A DNA stretch of 64,000 bases from an uncultured Lachnospiraceae bacterium (GTDB lineage: Bacteria; Bacillota; Clostridia; Lachnospirales; Lachnospiraceae), in assembly GCA_910586315.1 (NCBI GenBank), contig CAJUIP010000011.1:1-64000 (forward strand), read 5' to 3'. Both the position numbers and the translations under genes were made by a program. This document shows, one piece after another, positions 25,842 through 33,533 of this stretch (the first letter of the stretch is position 1; each line of letters opens with the position of its first letter). The notes beneath the pieces were generated by a model. It was not told the origin of the DNA. It ran no database searches and saw only the letters and a program-made list of their open reading frames with translations.

Positions 25842-28148
25842 CTACTCCCGGCTGTATTTCTCCTTATACTCCTCATTCCACTGGTCCAGAGGACTTTTGG
25901 TCTCTTTCTCCGTCTCCTCGTCAGACGGCCTTTCTGCCTGTCTGCTGGCTTCCTCTGCCTGCCTCCTGACCTCTTCTGCTTCTTTTTCCTTTATCTCCTC
26001 TAAGGACGCCTTCATGCTCTCATTGCATAGTATGGACAGATCATATTCAAAAACCCTGGCAAATGCCATATCCAGACGGTTATAGGATCGCTCTCCGTTT
26101 AAAAATCCCACGGAAACATATTGATTTCCGATTTTCCATGTGCCAAACCAGCTGCCGTTCTCCAGGACTGCGCTTCTCCCCGTATCGGGAGCATAGAAAA
26201 TCAGCCCCTTATCCTGAGACGTCAGCAAAAATCCCTGTGTGCTTCCTCTTATGGCCAGGTCACAAATCCCTGCCGCCCCTTTTCCCCTAAGTTCCTGAGC
26301 GAGAGTCATATTAAGGCTCAAACCGGCATGAAGCACTTGTTCTTCCGTGTAGTAGTCCGTACCATAGACGCTTTCTACCTCCGGCAGATTTTCCTCATTC
26401 CTCTCCTCCAGCATGGCATCATAGGCGGAAGTTCCCGCCTCATATCCGCCTGCAAGGTTTTTATACAGAATCTTCTGAGGTGTCTCATTTTCACTTCCAC
26501 CGTGAGCCGCATCCCGGACAATCTCCATGGAATCCTTTCCGAATTCCACATAATAAACCACGCCTCCATCGAGAAAGACGCCTGACTGCGTATCTTCCGT
26601 CACCTTATAAGGCGTATCCAAAAGATCTCCTCCCGGCTGAATCCATCGCACTCTTCCATCCTCGCCGGTGCACAGAATCTCACCGCCGATGCATTTCCCC
26701 AGGGCAACGGCCTTTTCCTTATCCATAACCCAGTAAGATTCCACATAGGCATTTTCAAGGCGCGCATACCGTTTCGTGTAAATTCCACTTAAAGTCTGGG
26801 TACGGATTTCTGCATGTTTTATGCGCTCGGCAGATCCCCCTTCTGACGACGTCTCCCCTTCCTCATACCACACATACGTGTACTCTCTCTGTATCTCTCT
26901 GGCATCATAGTATTTAAAGTTCCCTGTATTTCCAAAAAGGTCGCTGTATTTTCCGTCCCGCGGAATAAACAGCTTTTCCAGCTGCCACTGTTCCTTTACT
27001 TCCCTGAAATTTACATAGGAGCCCGGCTCCGGCAAAAAGCTTGTAACTCCCTCCTCTGAGGTAAAGGCGGCTTCTTCCTTCCACTGGTATACTTTCGTAT
27101 TATCAAGGCTCCCAAGCCAGGCGTCCCCCCACTCGTCCGGGTATGTCTCCAGAACCTGATTCCAGTCGGCCAGGGCATCCGGCGCTTCCTCAAATTCCAT
27201 TCCCGCCGTCTGAGCGATCCATGCGTTCTTTTGCGCCTCAAAAGCCTCATTCTCCTGATCCATTCCGGAATTTACCGGGCTGTACTCATATACCAGAATC
27301 CGGGATTCCATCTTCTGCTCCAGCTCCTCATCCAGCTCCTCATCCAGCTCCTCTGTCTCGTCGTTCAAAGGCTCCTCCCGGGTTAGCTCCAAATCCCCCT
27401 CTTCCAGTTCGGGAACATCGACAGCCTCCTTCTCTATGGATACTTCCAGATAAATCCGGTTCTGCCCGTCTGCCGCCGCACTGACCACGGAAACATCATA
27501 GGCATCCTGAAACTGTTTTCTGATAAAGCTTTCAATGTCTCCATGGAACTTCATGGCGCCGTCGCCGCGGTACAGATACCCATGGCCATTGTCATAGACA
27601 AAAATATCTCCTCCCGGGTCACACATCTGAACAAAAAAGGACTCCTCCCCGTCTGCCTGCCCCGGGGCAGTCTGCTCGCCCTCATCCTCCCACTGCCGCC
27701 TGTAGGCGTTTTCATGGAACACCTGAAAGGCCCCGCTGTTATAATTATAGAAGGCAGCGCAGTGAACCATATTTCTGGGCCTTCCGCCATCCTCCACACG
27801 GGTCGCATAACCATAAATAAAGGTCTTATCGTTTCTTAATCCTGCGATCTGAAAGTCCTCTATGTCATCCGCTTCTTCTGAATGTCCTGATTTTATCTGA
27901 AATGCCGCTTTTCCTTCCAGAGATTTAAATTTCTCCTCCATATTCTTTTTAAAATAGTCAGGAGCTTCCTTCGTCTCCTCCTCTATCCCGAGACGGTTCT
28001 CCCCGTCCACATCGGTAACCGCCTCCGCAGCCGCGGATGTCTGAATCTCTTTATAATCCACTTCCATAGAACCCACAAGAGAGCTGCAGCCTGTGAAAAA
28101 CACAGTAACTGCCAGGCCCATAAGCGCTGCCGTTATTATCCTTTTCAC
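25842..28148 (-). CDS. Large lipoprotein of the secretion block
   Basis: 768 aa starting at a GTG that has GAGGAAGG at good distance; a GTG three codons earlier sits on that site. The lipobox FFTGC puts the mature protein on the outer face of the membrane. The body has many Trp, Tyr and Gly residues in repeated beta-strand-like stretches, as in propeller proteins. It contains an acidic stretch with ELDEELDEELEQ and ends in a charged coiled-coil tail (EEVRRQAEEASRQAE). I do not recognise the family. Its place after the pilin gene suggests a surface subunit. Confidence 0.65.
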   Translation of the reverse strand: MKRIITAALMGLAVTVFFTGCSSLVGSMEVDYKEIQTSAAAEAVTDVDGENRLGIEEETKEAPDYFKKNMEEKFKSLEGKAAFQIKSGHSEEADDIEDFQIAGLRNDKTFIYGYATRVEDGGRPRNMVHCAAFYNYNSGAFQVFHENAYRRQWEDEGEQTAPGQADGEESFFVQMCDPGGDIFVYDNGHGYLYRGDGAMKFHGDIESFIRKQFQDAYDVSVVSAAADGQNRIYLEVSIEKEAVDVPELEEGDLELTREEPLNDETEELDEELDEELEQKMESRILVYEYSPVNSGMDQENEAFEAQKNAWIAQTAGMEFEEAPDALADWNQVLETYPDEWGDAWLGSLDNTKVYQWKEEAAFTSEEGVTSFLPEPGSYVNFREVKEQWQLEKLFIPRDGKYSDLFGNTGNFKYYDAREIQREYTYVWYEEGETSSEGGSAERIKHAEIRTQTLSGIYTKRYARLENAYVESYWVMDKEKAVALGKCIGGEILCTGEDGRVRWIQPGGDLLDTPYKVTEDTQSGVFLDGGVVYYVEFGKDSMEIVRDAAHGGSENETPQKILYKNLAGGYEAGTSAYDAMLEERNEENLPEVESVYGTDYYTEEQVLHAGLSLNMTLAQELRGKGAAGICDLAIRGSTQGFLLTSQDKGLIFYAPDTGRSAVLENGSWFGTWKIGNQYVSVGFLNGERSYNRLDMAFARVFEYDLSILCNESMKASLEEIKEKEAEEVRRQAEEASRQAERPSDEETEKETKSPLDQWNEEYKEKYSRE

Positions 28149-28193
28149 AACCTGCACCTTCCTCTCATCTGGTTTTCGTCCGTTTCTGAATCT

Positions 28194-28253
28194 GGGGCTG
28201 TTGCAAAATGGAAAAATTCGTCAAACATGAAAAACTCATTTTGCGGCAGCCCC
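28194..28253 (-). terminator. Hairpin between the pilin gene and the large lipoprotein
   Basis: GGGGCTGTTGCAAAATG (28194-28210) pairs with CATTTTGCGGCAGCCCC (28237-28253) at 15 of 17 positions. No strong T-run follows on the minus strand. It may be a partial terminator or RNA-stabilising stem that raises pilin mRNA over the downstream genes. Confidence 0.55.
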
Positions 28254-28262
28254 ACTCAAAAC

Positions 28263-28571
28263 CTACTTTGCTGTCCCTACTGCGCTGTTCATCCAGGACT
28301 GCATTGCGCCCATGCCAAGCTTCAGCACTACAATCAGCACGAAGATTAACACAAAGCCTATGATCGCATTCTTCAGGCTGTTCTTTGCTTTCTCCCTGTC
28401 CTGAGGCTCCTCTGCCTTGGCAAGTTTGGCTCCCAAAAGAATACAGTAGATCGCTCCCAGCGCCCCTACGATTCCCAGCGCCGGTGTCAGCGCCATGTTT
28501 AAAAGACTGATGATCGGTGCGCTTACTGTTTCAAATGGGTTGTTTGCTGCCGCTGTCAACAAAAAATACAT
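28263..28571 (-). CDS. VirB2/TrbC-like pilin or membrane subunit
   Basis: About 102 aa with a short hydrophobic N terminus, then two hydrophobic helices (residues about 25-50 and 70-95) joined by a charged loop (KLAKAEEPQDREKAKNSLKNA). This is the usual layout of VirB2-like subunits in Firmicute type IV secretion operons. AGGAGG has the better distance to the second ATG at 28571. It is likely the most abundant product of the block because a hairpin follows the gene. Confidence 0.65.
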   Translation of the reverse strand: MYFLLTAAANNPFETVSAPIISLLNMALTPALGIVGALGAIYCILLGAKLAKAEEPQDREKAKNSLKNAIIGFVLIFVLIVVLKLGMGAMQSWMNSAVGTAK

Positions 28572-28639
28572 ATCCATTCCTCCTGATTTTTCTTTTTATT
28601 GCATTCGCCCTTTCCATAACAAAGAGAGCGAAAAACAAA

Positions 28640-29716
28640 CTATAAAATTCTCATATTCCGCCGCAAGATCGCAAGTCTTATTCCAGCTATGACAAAAAGC
28701 ACGATAGCGGCCAGAATCACCCGTCTGTCTATGGGGTTATAAATCTGCCGAAGCCTCAGATGATAGGTTCTTCGGTTCCCTGCCTCGTCTTCCACCGACA
28801 GTTCATAACTTCCTGGCGCTGTCAGGACATTCCCCACCGCGTATCCGTGATCTCCGTTATAATTCATGGAAATCCGGCAGCCTGGCTCTGAGGGATAAAA
28901 TTCTATGGGGCCCGGAATGTCTTTTGGCCCTGGTTCCTCTGAAAAAGAAAGAAACGGCGCCGTAGTATCTCTGGTAAAGCTGGTATCTGCAAAAATTCCT
29001 TCCTGATCTTTCCACTCACAGCGAATCTCATAATATCCGTCGGACTCCAGAAAATAATACCTCTCTCCCTGAGGTTCCAACGGTTTTCCATCCCGTTTTA
29101 CCTCCTCTATGACAAACCTTTCGGGAGCTGAAAATATCCCCAGGGTGTTATCCCTCTTTTTTATAATGGTAAAATAAAAATGTATCTCATACAGATTATA
29201 GTCCGCCGCCATGTCTCCCGGCTGCTGGTACATGATGAGCCGCAGGGTATAATTCCCCGGCTCCGTAAAATGCCAGGAGCCCGCGAATTTCTCTCCCTCG
29301 CCATTCACGTTTACCAACCCCACAGTTCCTTCCGGCAGTTCCAAATCCACCGCATTGGAAGTAATCATTCCTTTTGGAACGGAGCTTAAAAATGAATTTC
29401 CGTTGGGCAGTGTAAACTTAAATTTTCCCTGTTCCAGCTCTGTTATAAGAACGGGATCCTCCACCTTCCCTGCCGTTCCATTATCCTGAATGAGAGAATT
29501 CATATCCATCTGATTGATATACTCTTCCAGCGCCCGGTCGAGTTCGTCCTCTGTCACATCTCCTTCATAATCGGAAATGTCTGAGAAATCCTCATCTTCA
29601 AGTTCAAAATCGAAATTCTGGTCATTTTCCGTCTGGAGAGGCGCTGTTATCTGCGATGCCAGAGAAACGGTTCTGCTTCCCAGAGAAAACAGAAGCACAA
29701 ACAGCCAGAAAATCAC
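28640..29716 (-). CDS. Single-pass surface protein, paralogue of 37565-39259
   Basis: 358 aa. The N-terminal signal sequence (residues 1-20) starts with GTG. A beta-rich outside region of two or three Ig-like segments ends in one membrane helix (residues about 330-350) and a short basic tail (RRNMRIL). The blocks SSVPKGM...VDLELPEG, FTEPGNYTLRL and IHFYFTIIKK are mirrored in the 564-aa protein at 37565-39259, so the two are paralogues. The gene overlaps its upstream neighbour by 4 bases. It may form part of the outside channel or its anchor. This is inference. Confidence 0.65.
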   Translation of the reverse strand: MIFWLFVLLFSLGSRTVSLASQITAPLQTENDQNFDFELEDEDFSDISDYEGDVTEDELDRALEEYINQMDMNSLIQDNGTAGKVEDPVLITELEQGKFKFTLPNGNSFLSSVPKGMITSNAVDLELPEGTVGLVNVNGEGEKFAGSWHFTEPGNYTLRLIMYQQPGDMAADYNLYEIHFYFTIIKKRDNTLGIFSAPERFVIEEVKRDGKPLEPQGERYYFLESDGYYEIRCEWKDQEGIFADTSFTRDTTAPFLSFSEEPGPKDIPGPIEFYPSEPGCRISMNYNGDHGYAVGNVLTAPGSYELSVEDEAGNRRTYHLRLRQIYNPIDRRVILAAIVLFVIAGIRLAILRRNMRIL

Positions 29717-29997
29717 GGTAATACCTGCCTCTCTTTTTGTTTTTCCTGAACCTGGGTCATTTCCCTTGTCTTTTCTCCTGTTCCACGTTCCCGTTTTTTT
29801 CCGCTTTCCATGGCTTCTCTCTTCAAAAGTTCCTGGTAGCTTATGGGAACCCTGACAGAGCCCGTCATGTTCTTTTCGGCCTCTTCCTTAAAAGCCGTAC
29901 CTCCGCCTCCCGCTTCCCTGGCAGCCCGCTCCTTCCTAAGCTGCCCAAGGCGTATCTCCCACAAGGCTTTGTTCTTCGAACTGTCAAAATATGCCAT
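29713..29997 (-). CDS. Small cytoplasmic protein with ISYQELLKRE motif
   Basis: 94 aa, soluble and strongly charged, with AAGGAGTAGGGCC before its ATG. It starts AYFDSSKNKALWEIRLGQL and contains ISYQELLKREA, which resembles VSFAELQRREQ in the downstream part of the split kinase gene. It overlaps the next gene by 4 bases. It could be a secretion chaperone, a docking factor or a substrate of the VirD4/VirB4 machine. I do not recognise the family. Confidence 0.6.
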   Translation of the reverse strand: MAYFDSSKNKALWEIRLGQLRKERAAREAGGGGTAFKEEAEKNMTGSVRVPISYQELLKREAMESGKKRERGTGEKTREMTQVQEKQKERQVLP

Positions 29998-30001
29998 GGC
30001 C

Positions 30002-30814
30002 CTACTCCTTTTCCAGAAACTGCCGGATCAGGGTATTGATCCCACCGATCAGCACGGCATCGGACTTTCCGGCCACAATCACGAATTCTTCCGGCTCCAG
30101 ATTGCTTAGATTCTGCACCTGAAGCGTCTCGTCCTCCATAAACGTCCTCGCCTGGTCCTCATAACAGATATAAGCCCGGATGGTTCCGTTCTTCACCCCG
30201 TCTCCGCCTTCTGCCGCCGAGCCATAATCCGTTATCCGGATTCCTTCCGCTTGATAAAGCTTCGTCCTTGTCTCCTCATCCAGTTCCCGGTCCACCCCCA
30301 CGGAAAGCCCCTCAAGAGCTCCGATGGTAAGCACATAATCCCCGGCTCTGGTCACCGCATAAAAATATCCTTTTCCATATTCCGTCGATACCAGATACTC
30401 TGCGGACAGGCTTCCCGAATGATTGATACACCCCAGGGCAATATCCGCCTCCCCGGCCGCCACGGCCGCCAGAGCCTCCGCCTTACTGCACACCTGATAC
30501 TGAACGGTCACTCCCAGAGCATCGGCAATCCACTGAACCAAATCCGGTTCTATGCCCACCGGAGTATCCCCGTCAAGCTTCGTATACCTGCTTTGCGTAT
30601 CCACAATGGCAGCCCGGAGATTCCCCAGCGCCTGAATCCGCTCTACTGCGCCGCTGCTCTTTTTCGCGCATCCTGCCGCAAAAATCCCTGTAACCAGGAC
30701 CGCGGCCACAGCCAGCCATATCCGGCCTTTCCCTGCCGTCAGCCATTTCCTTTCTCTGCTCTTTCGCATTTCCCTGATTCTTAACCTTTCCTCTGTCCTC
30801 AATCTTCCCTTCAT
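30002..30814 (-). CDS. Solute-binding lipoprotein (SBP_bac_3-like)
   Basis: 270 aa. A charged N terminus of about 30 residues comes before a hydrophobic segment with lipobox FAAGC. The mature part resembles family 3 solute-binding proteins: AIVDTQSRYTKLDGDTPVGIEPDLVQWIADALGV and the GEADIALGCI block. Normally these feed an ABC importer, but no permease or ATPase is encoded nearby. Here it lies between VirB4 and the small cytoplasmic protein, so it may act as a sensor or surface part of the block. GAAGGAGCAGGC precedes the ATG. Confidence 0.75.
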   Translation of the reverse strand: MKGRLRTEERLRIREMRKSRERKWLTAGKGRIWLAVAAVLVTGIFAAGCAKKSSGAVERIQALGNLRAAIVDTQSRYTKLDGDTPVGIEPDLVQWIADALGVTVQYQVCSKAEALAAVAAGEADIALGCINHSGSLSAEYLVSTEYGKGYFYAVTRAGDYVLTIGALEGLSVGVDRELDEETRTKLYQAEGIRITDYGSAAEGGDGVKNGTIRAYICYEDQARTFMEDETLQVQNLSNLEPEEFVIVAGKSDAVLIGGINTLIRQFLEKE

Positions 30815-30836
30815 GCCTGCTCCTTCTGCCTTTGCA

Positions 30837-33533
30837 TCACACGGTAAACAATCTCTCCATATCCTTACTGGCCGTAATATTAATCCCTGTTCTGCTGGAC
30901 GGCGACGTTACCACAAAGGCCCGCCCCCTTCCGTTATTGACGATTTCCTCCTGCTCGCTCTCATTGATGGCTCCTGCCTTCTCATACAGCTTGCAAAGGT
31001 CATGCATATCATTCGGCGACAGCGGAAAGATAAAGGAATACTGACAGGCATTGATGATAGCCGTGGATTTTCTGGCCAGTTCCTCCGTCCCCACAAAATC
31101 CGCAATATTCTGAGTAATAATAATCTGCATTCCGTTGTATTTACGGATACGCTTTGCCAGCTGGTACATAAAATCCAGAGCAATGGGAAACTTGCTGTCA
31201 ATAAACACATGCGCCTCATCAATAACGACAATCACTTTCCTCTGGGCCCCATAGCGAATATTGTAATCCCGGTTCTTGATCACCTCATTATCAAGCCATT
31301 TCAGCACCAGAAGCATCTGGGCATTGGCGATGGTGTTATTCTTATTGGCCAAAAGGGACTGAAAGTTAAACACAATAAAATTTTCATTAGTAGAAATAGA
31401 AGCCGGCCCGTTCCACAAAAGAGCGTTTCGTCCTCCTGTGGCAAACTTGGATATATAGTTTAAAAGGACCCTTAAGTTTTCCTTGCTGTACTCCCCTGTG
31501 GCAAGCTGATAATCATTAAGAATCTTGTCGTACAGATCATCAAAAATCGGATAATCCTCCGGCTCCAGTTCGCTTAAATCCGTCTCGCCGTCAATCCCCT
31601 TTGCCTCATACACACGCATAGTAATATTGTTTAAGTATTCCAGTGCGTCCGGTTCAATCCCGGGAAGAATCTGGCGGTAAAATTCCTCCAGAAACTGCAG
31701 ATGCGTGCTGAAGCTGGTGTTGACAGACTCTTCCTCGCTTTCCTCTTCATCGGTCAGGCTCGCGATGATATGGAAGGGATTTAGCCGCCCCTGGGTAGCG
31801 CTTCCCACATCAATCACCTTGCCGTTCAGATTCTGCGCCAGGCCGAAATACTCGTTCTCCGGGTCCAGAATAAAGATCTTGCTGTTGTCTGCCGCCAGGT
31901 TGGTCAGAATGGTCTTGGTCGCATAGGACTTACCGCTTCCCGACTTTCCGATTACTACCATGTTGCTGTTTACCCGGTCTTTATTGCGGACAAAGAAGTC
32001 GATGAATACCGGTTTCCCTCCGCTGTTTCCGATACAGACCCCGTTGGGATCGCTTAAGGATTTATTGACAAACGGGAATGCGGCCGCCACGGAGCTGGAG
32101 TGGATTCCCCGGCTCACCTTTTTATAAGCGTCATATCCGGATATCTGGCTGGAGGCATAGGCCTCAAACTGCTGCACATAATTGTCCGTCGACCGGAAGC
32201 TCTCCTCCGAGAGAGCCCTCTTAATCTGCTTTTTTAAGGAGAGAGCAGAAGAAGACGCCTTCTTCCTTTCCTGTTCCGGAAGCCCCATCTGCCAGGAAAG
32301 CTCATAATCATAGGCCGTCAGGAACACATTGACGTCCAGAAGCGTCTCGTTATCGCTTTGGAGCATGGCCAGAACTTCCGCCAGAGTATCCACATGGGTC
32401 TGTAATTCCATCAGCCGGCTGGTTTTTCCTGTTGAATTGGCCTGCTCCCTCAGTTCATCAATGGCCCTGTCGATCTGACGGATGCCTTTATACCGGTCCA
32501 CCATCCTCATCTTCATCACGACCCTGGTGCCGGGGCGGTTAAAAAGATTGCTTCCCCAGGCGTTTCCCACAATGGTGGGATAATCCGTGATGCGGAAATT
32601 GTGGGTAATCAAGTCGTCATACTGAACCGTACGGCTGGTAAACTTGATTTCCTTTGGAAGAATCCAGTCCATGTACTGATCTTTTGTAAGATTATAGACT
32701 TCCCTCTCGTCAAAATTCAGGGTGTAGTTGTATTTGAGGAATACCACCAGCTCCTTCTCTGACAGAATATGGCACTCCATATCATCACTGTTCATGGTTC
32801 GTACCATATTTTCCGCCTGGCTCATGAGCATATCTTTATCCTTGTGGAAGAAGAGCATATAATGGCAGGGCACATATACCTTATCCCGTTCATTGATATA
32901 GCGGATCTGTTCCATACGGTCATAGATAATTCCCACTCTGGTAGTCAGTTCATCTTCATTTAAAAGGCCGTTGACAAAAGCTTCTTCCAGCTCCGCAATC
33001 TTTCTCTCCTCTGTCTCTATGTAGGTATCATAAAGTACCGGACGGTCAGCCTTCACCAGCGCAGCCGTCTCCGTACCGGAAACGGTACGCAGCACAGAAC
33101 CAAAGATCTGGTCGATCATCTGATTCTGGCGCTGCAGAGTATAAAATTTAAATTCCACATCCGGAATGCTTACGGCAACTCCATAATATTCGCCGTCATA
33201 TTCAATAAAAGAGCCGTCAATTCCTGTAAACGGAGTAATATCCTTTACTTTCGGAGTTCCCTTTTTAGCCGGTTCTTTTTGGAACAGACGATACCTGGCC
33301 AGATACTTTAAGAAATTATAGAGCATCATATAAGCTTTCTCGCCTCCCACCGGAACTACGGAGGCTCCGAACAGAACGGCAATGGCTGCTCCTATATACA
33401 GTCTGAAAGGCAGATTGGAGAATACAACAGAGATAACAATGGTGATGCCGATGATTCCCACAAACACATCGGGAACTTCCACGCCCTTGAAAAACTCCAT
33501 GGCTACTTTCGTTTTCTTGGGGATGACTCTCAT
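30837..33533 (-). CDS. VirB4-type secretion ATPase with fused VirB3/PrgI-like N terminus
   Basis: 898 aa. The first 95 residues carry two hydrophobic segments and a PrgI/VirB3-like pattern (RVIPKKTK..., LGVxxP-type region). The long VirB4 part follows: Walker A GKSGSGKS near residue 528 and Walker B VIVVIDEAHVF near 772. VirB4 ATPases energise assembly of type IV secretion channels and pili. The ATG overlaps the stop of the upstream VirB6-like gene (ATGA), so the two are coupled. Fusion of the VirB3-like part to VirB4 is known in some systems. Confidence 0.92.
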   Translation of the reverse strand: MRVIPKKTKVAMEFFKGVEVPDVFVGIIGITIVISVVFSNLPFRLYIGAAIAVLFGASVVPVGGEKAYMMLYNFLKYLARYRLFQKEPAKKGTPKVKDITPFTGIDGSFIEYDGEYYGVAVSIPDVEFKFYTLQRQNQMIDQIFGSVLRTVSGTETAALVKADRPVLYDTYIETEERKIAELEEAFVNGLLNEDELTTRVGIIYDRMEQIRYINERDKVYVPCHYMLFFHKDKDMLMSQAENMVRTMNSDDMECHILSEKELVVFLKYNYTLNFDEREVYNLTKDQYMDWILPKEIKFTSRTVQYDDLITHNFRITDYPTIVGNAWGSNLFNRPGTRVVMKMRMVDRYKGIRQIDRAIDELREQANSTGKTSRLMELQTHVDTLAEVLAMLQSDNETLLDVNVFLTAYDYELSWQMGLPEQERKKASSSALSLKKQIKRALSEESFRSTDNYVQQFEAYASSQISGYDAYKKVSRGIHSSSVAAAFPFVNKSLSDPNGVCIGNSGGKPVFIDFFVRNKDRVNSNMVVIGKSGSGKSYATKTILTNLAADNSKIFILDPENEYFGLAQNLNGKVIDVGSATQGRLNPFHIIASLTDEEESEEESVNTSFSTHLQFLEEFYRQILPGIEPDALEYLNNITMRVYEAKGIDGETDLSELEPEDYPIFDDLYDKILNDYQLATGEYSKENLRVLLNYISKFATGGRNALLWNGPASISTNENFIVFNFQSLLANKNNTIANAQMLLVLKWLDNEVIKNRDYNIRYGAQRKVIVVIDEAHVFIDSKFPIALDFMYQLAKRIRKYNGMQIIITQNIADFVGTEELARKSTAIINACQYSFIFPLSPNDMHDLCKLYEKAGAINESEQEEIVNNGRGRAFVVTSPSSRTGINITASKDMERLFTV

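Noticed and set aside
30002..30814. Part of an ABC amino acid importer
   Set aside because: The solute-binding lipoprotein has no permease or ATPase gene beside it; neighbours are secretion genes. Annotated by family only.
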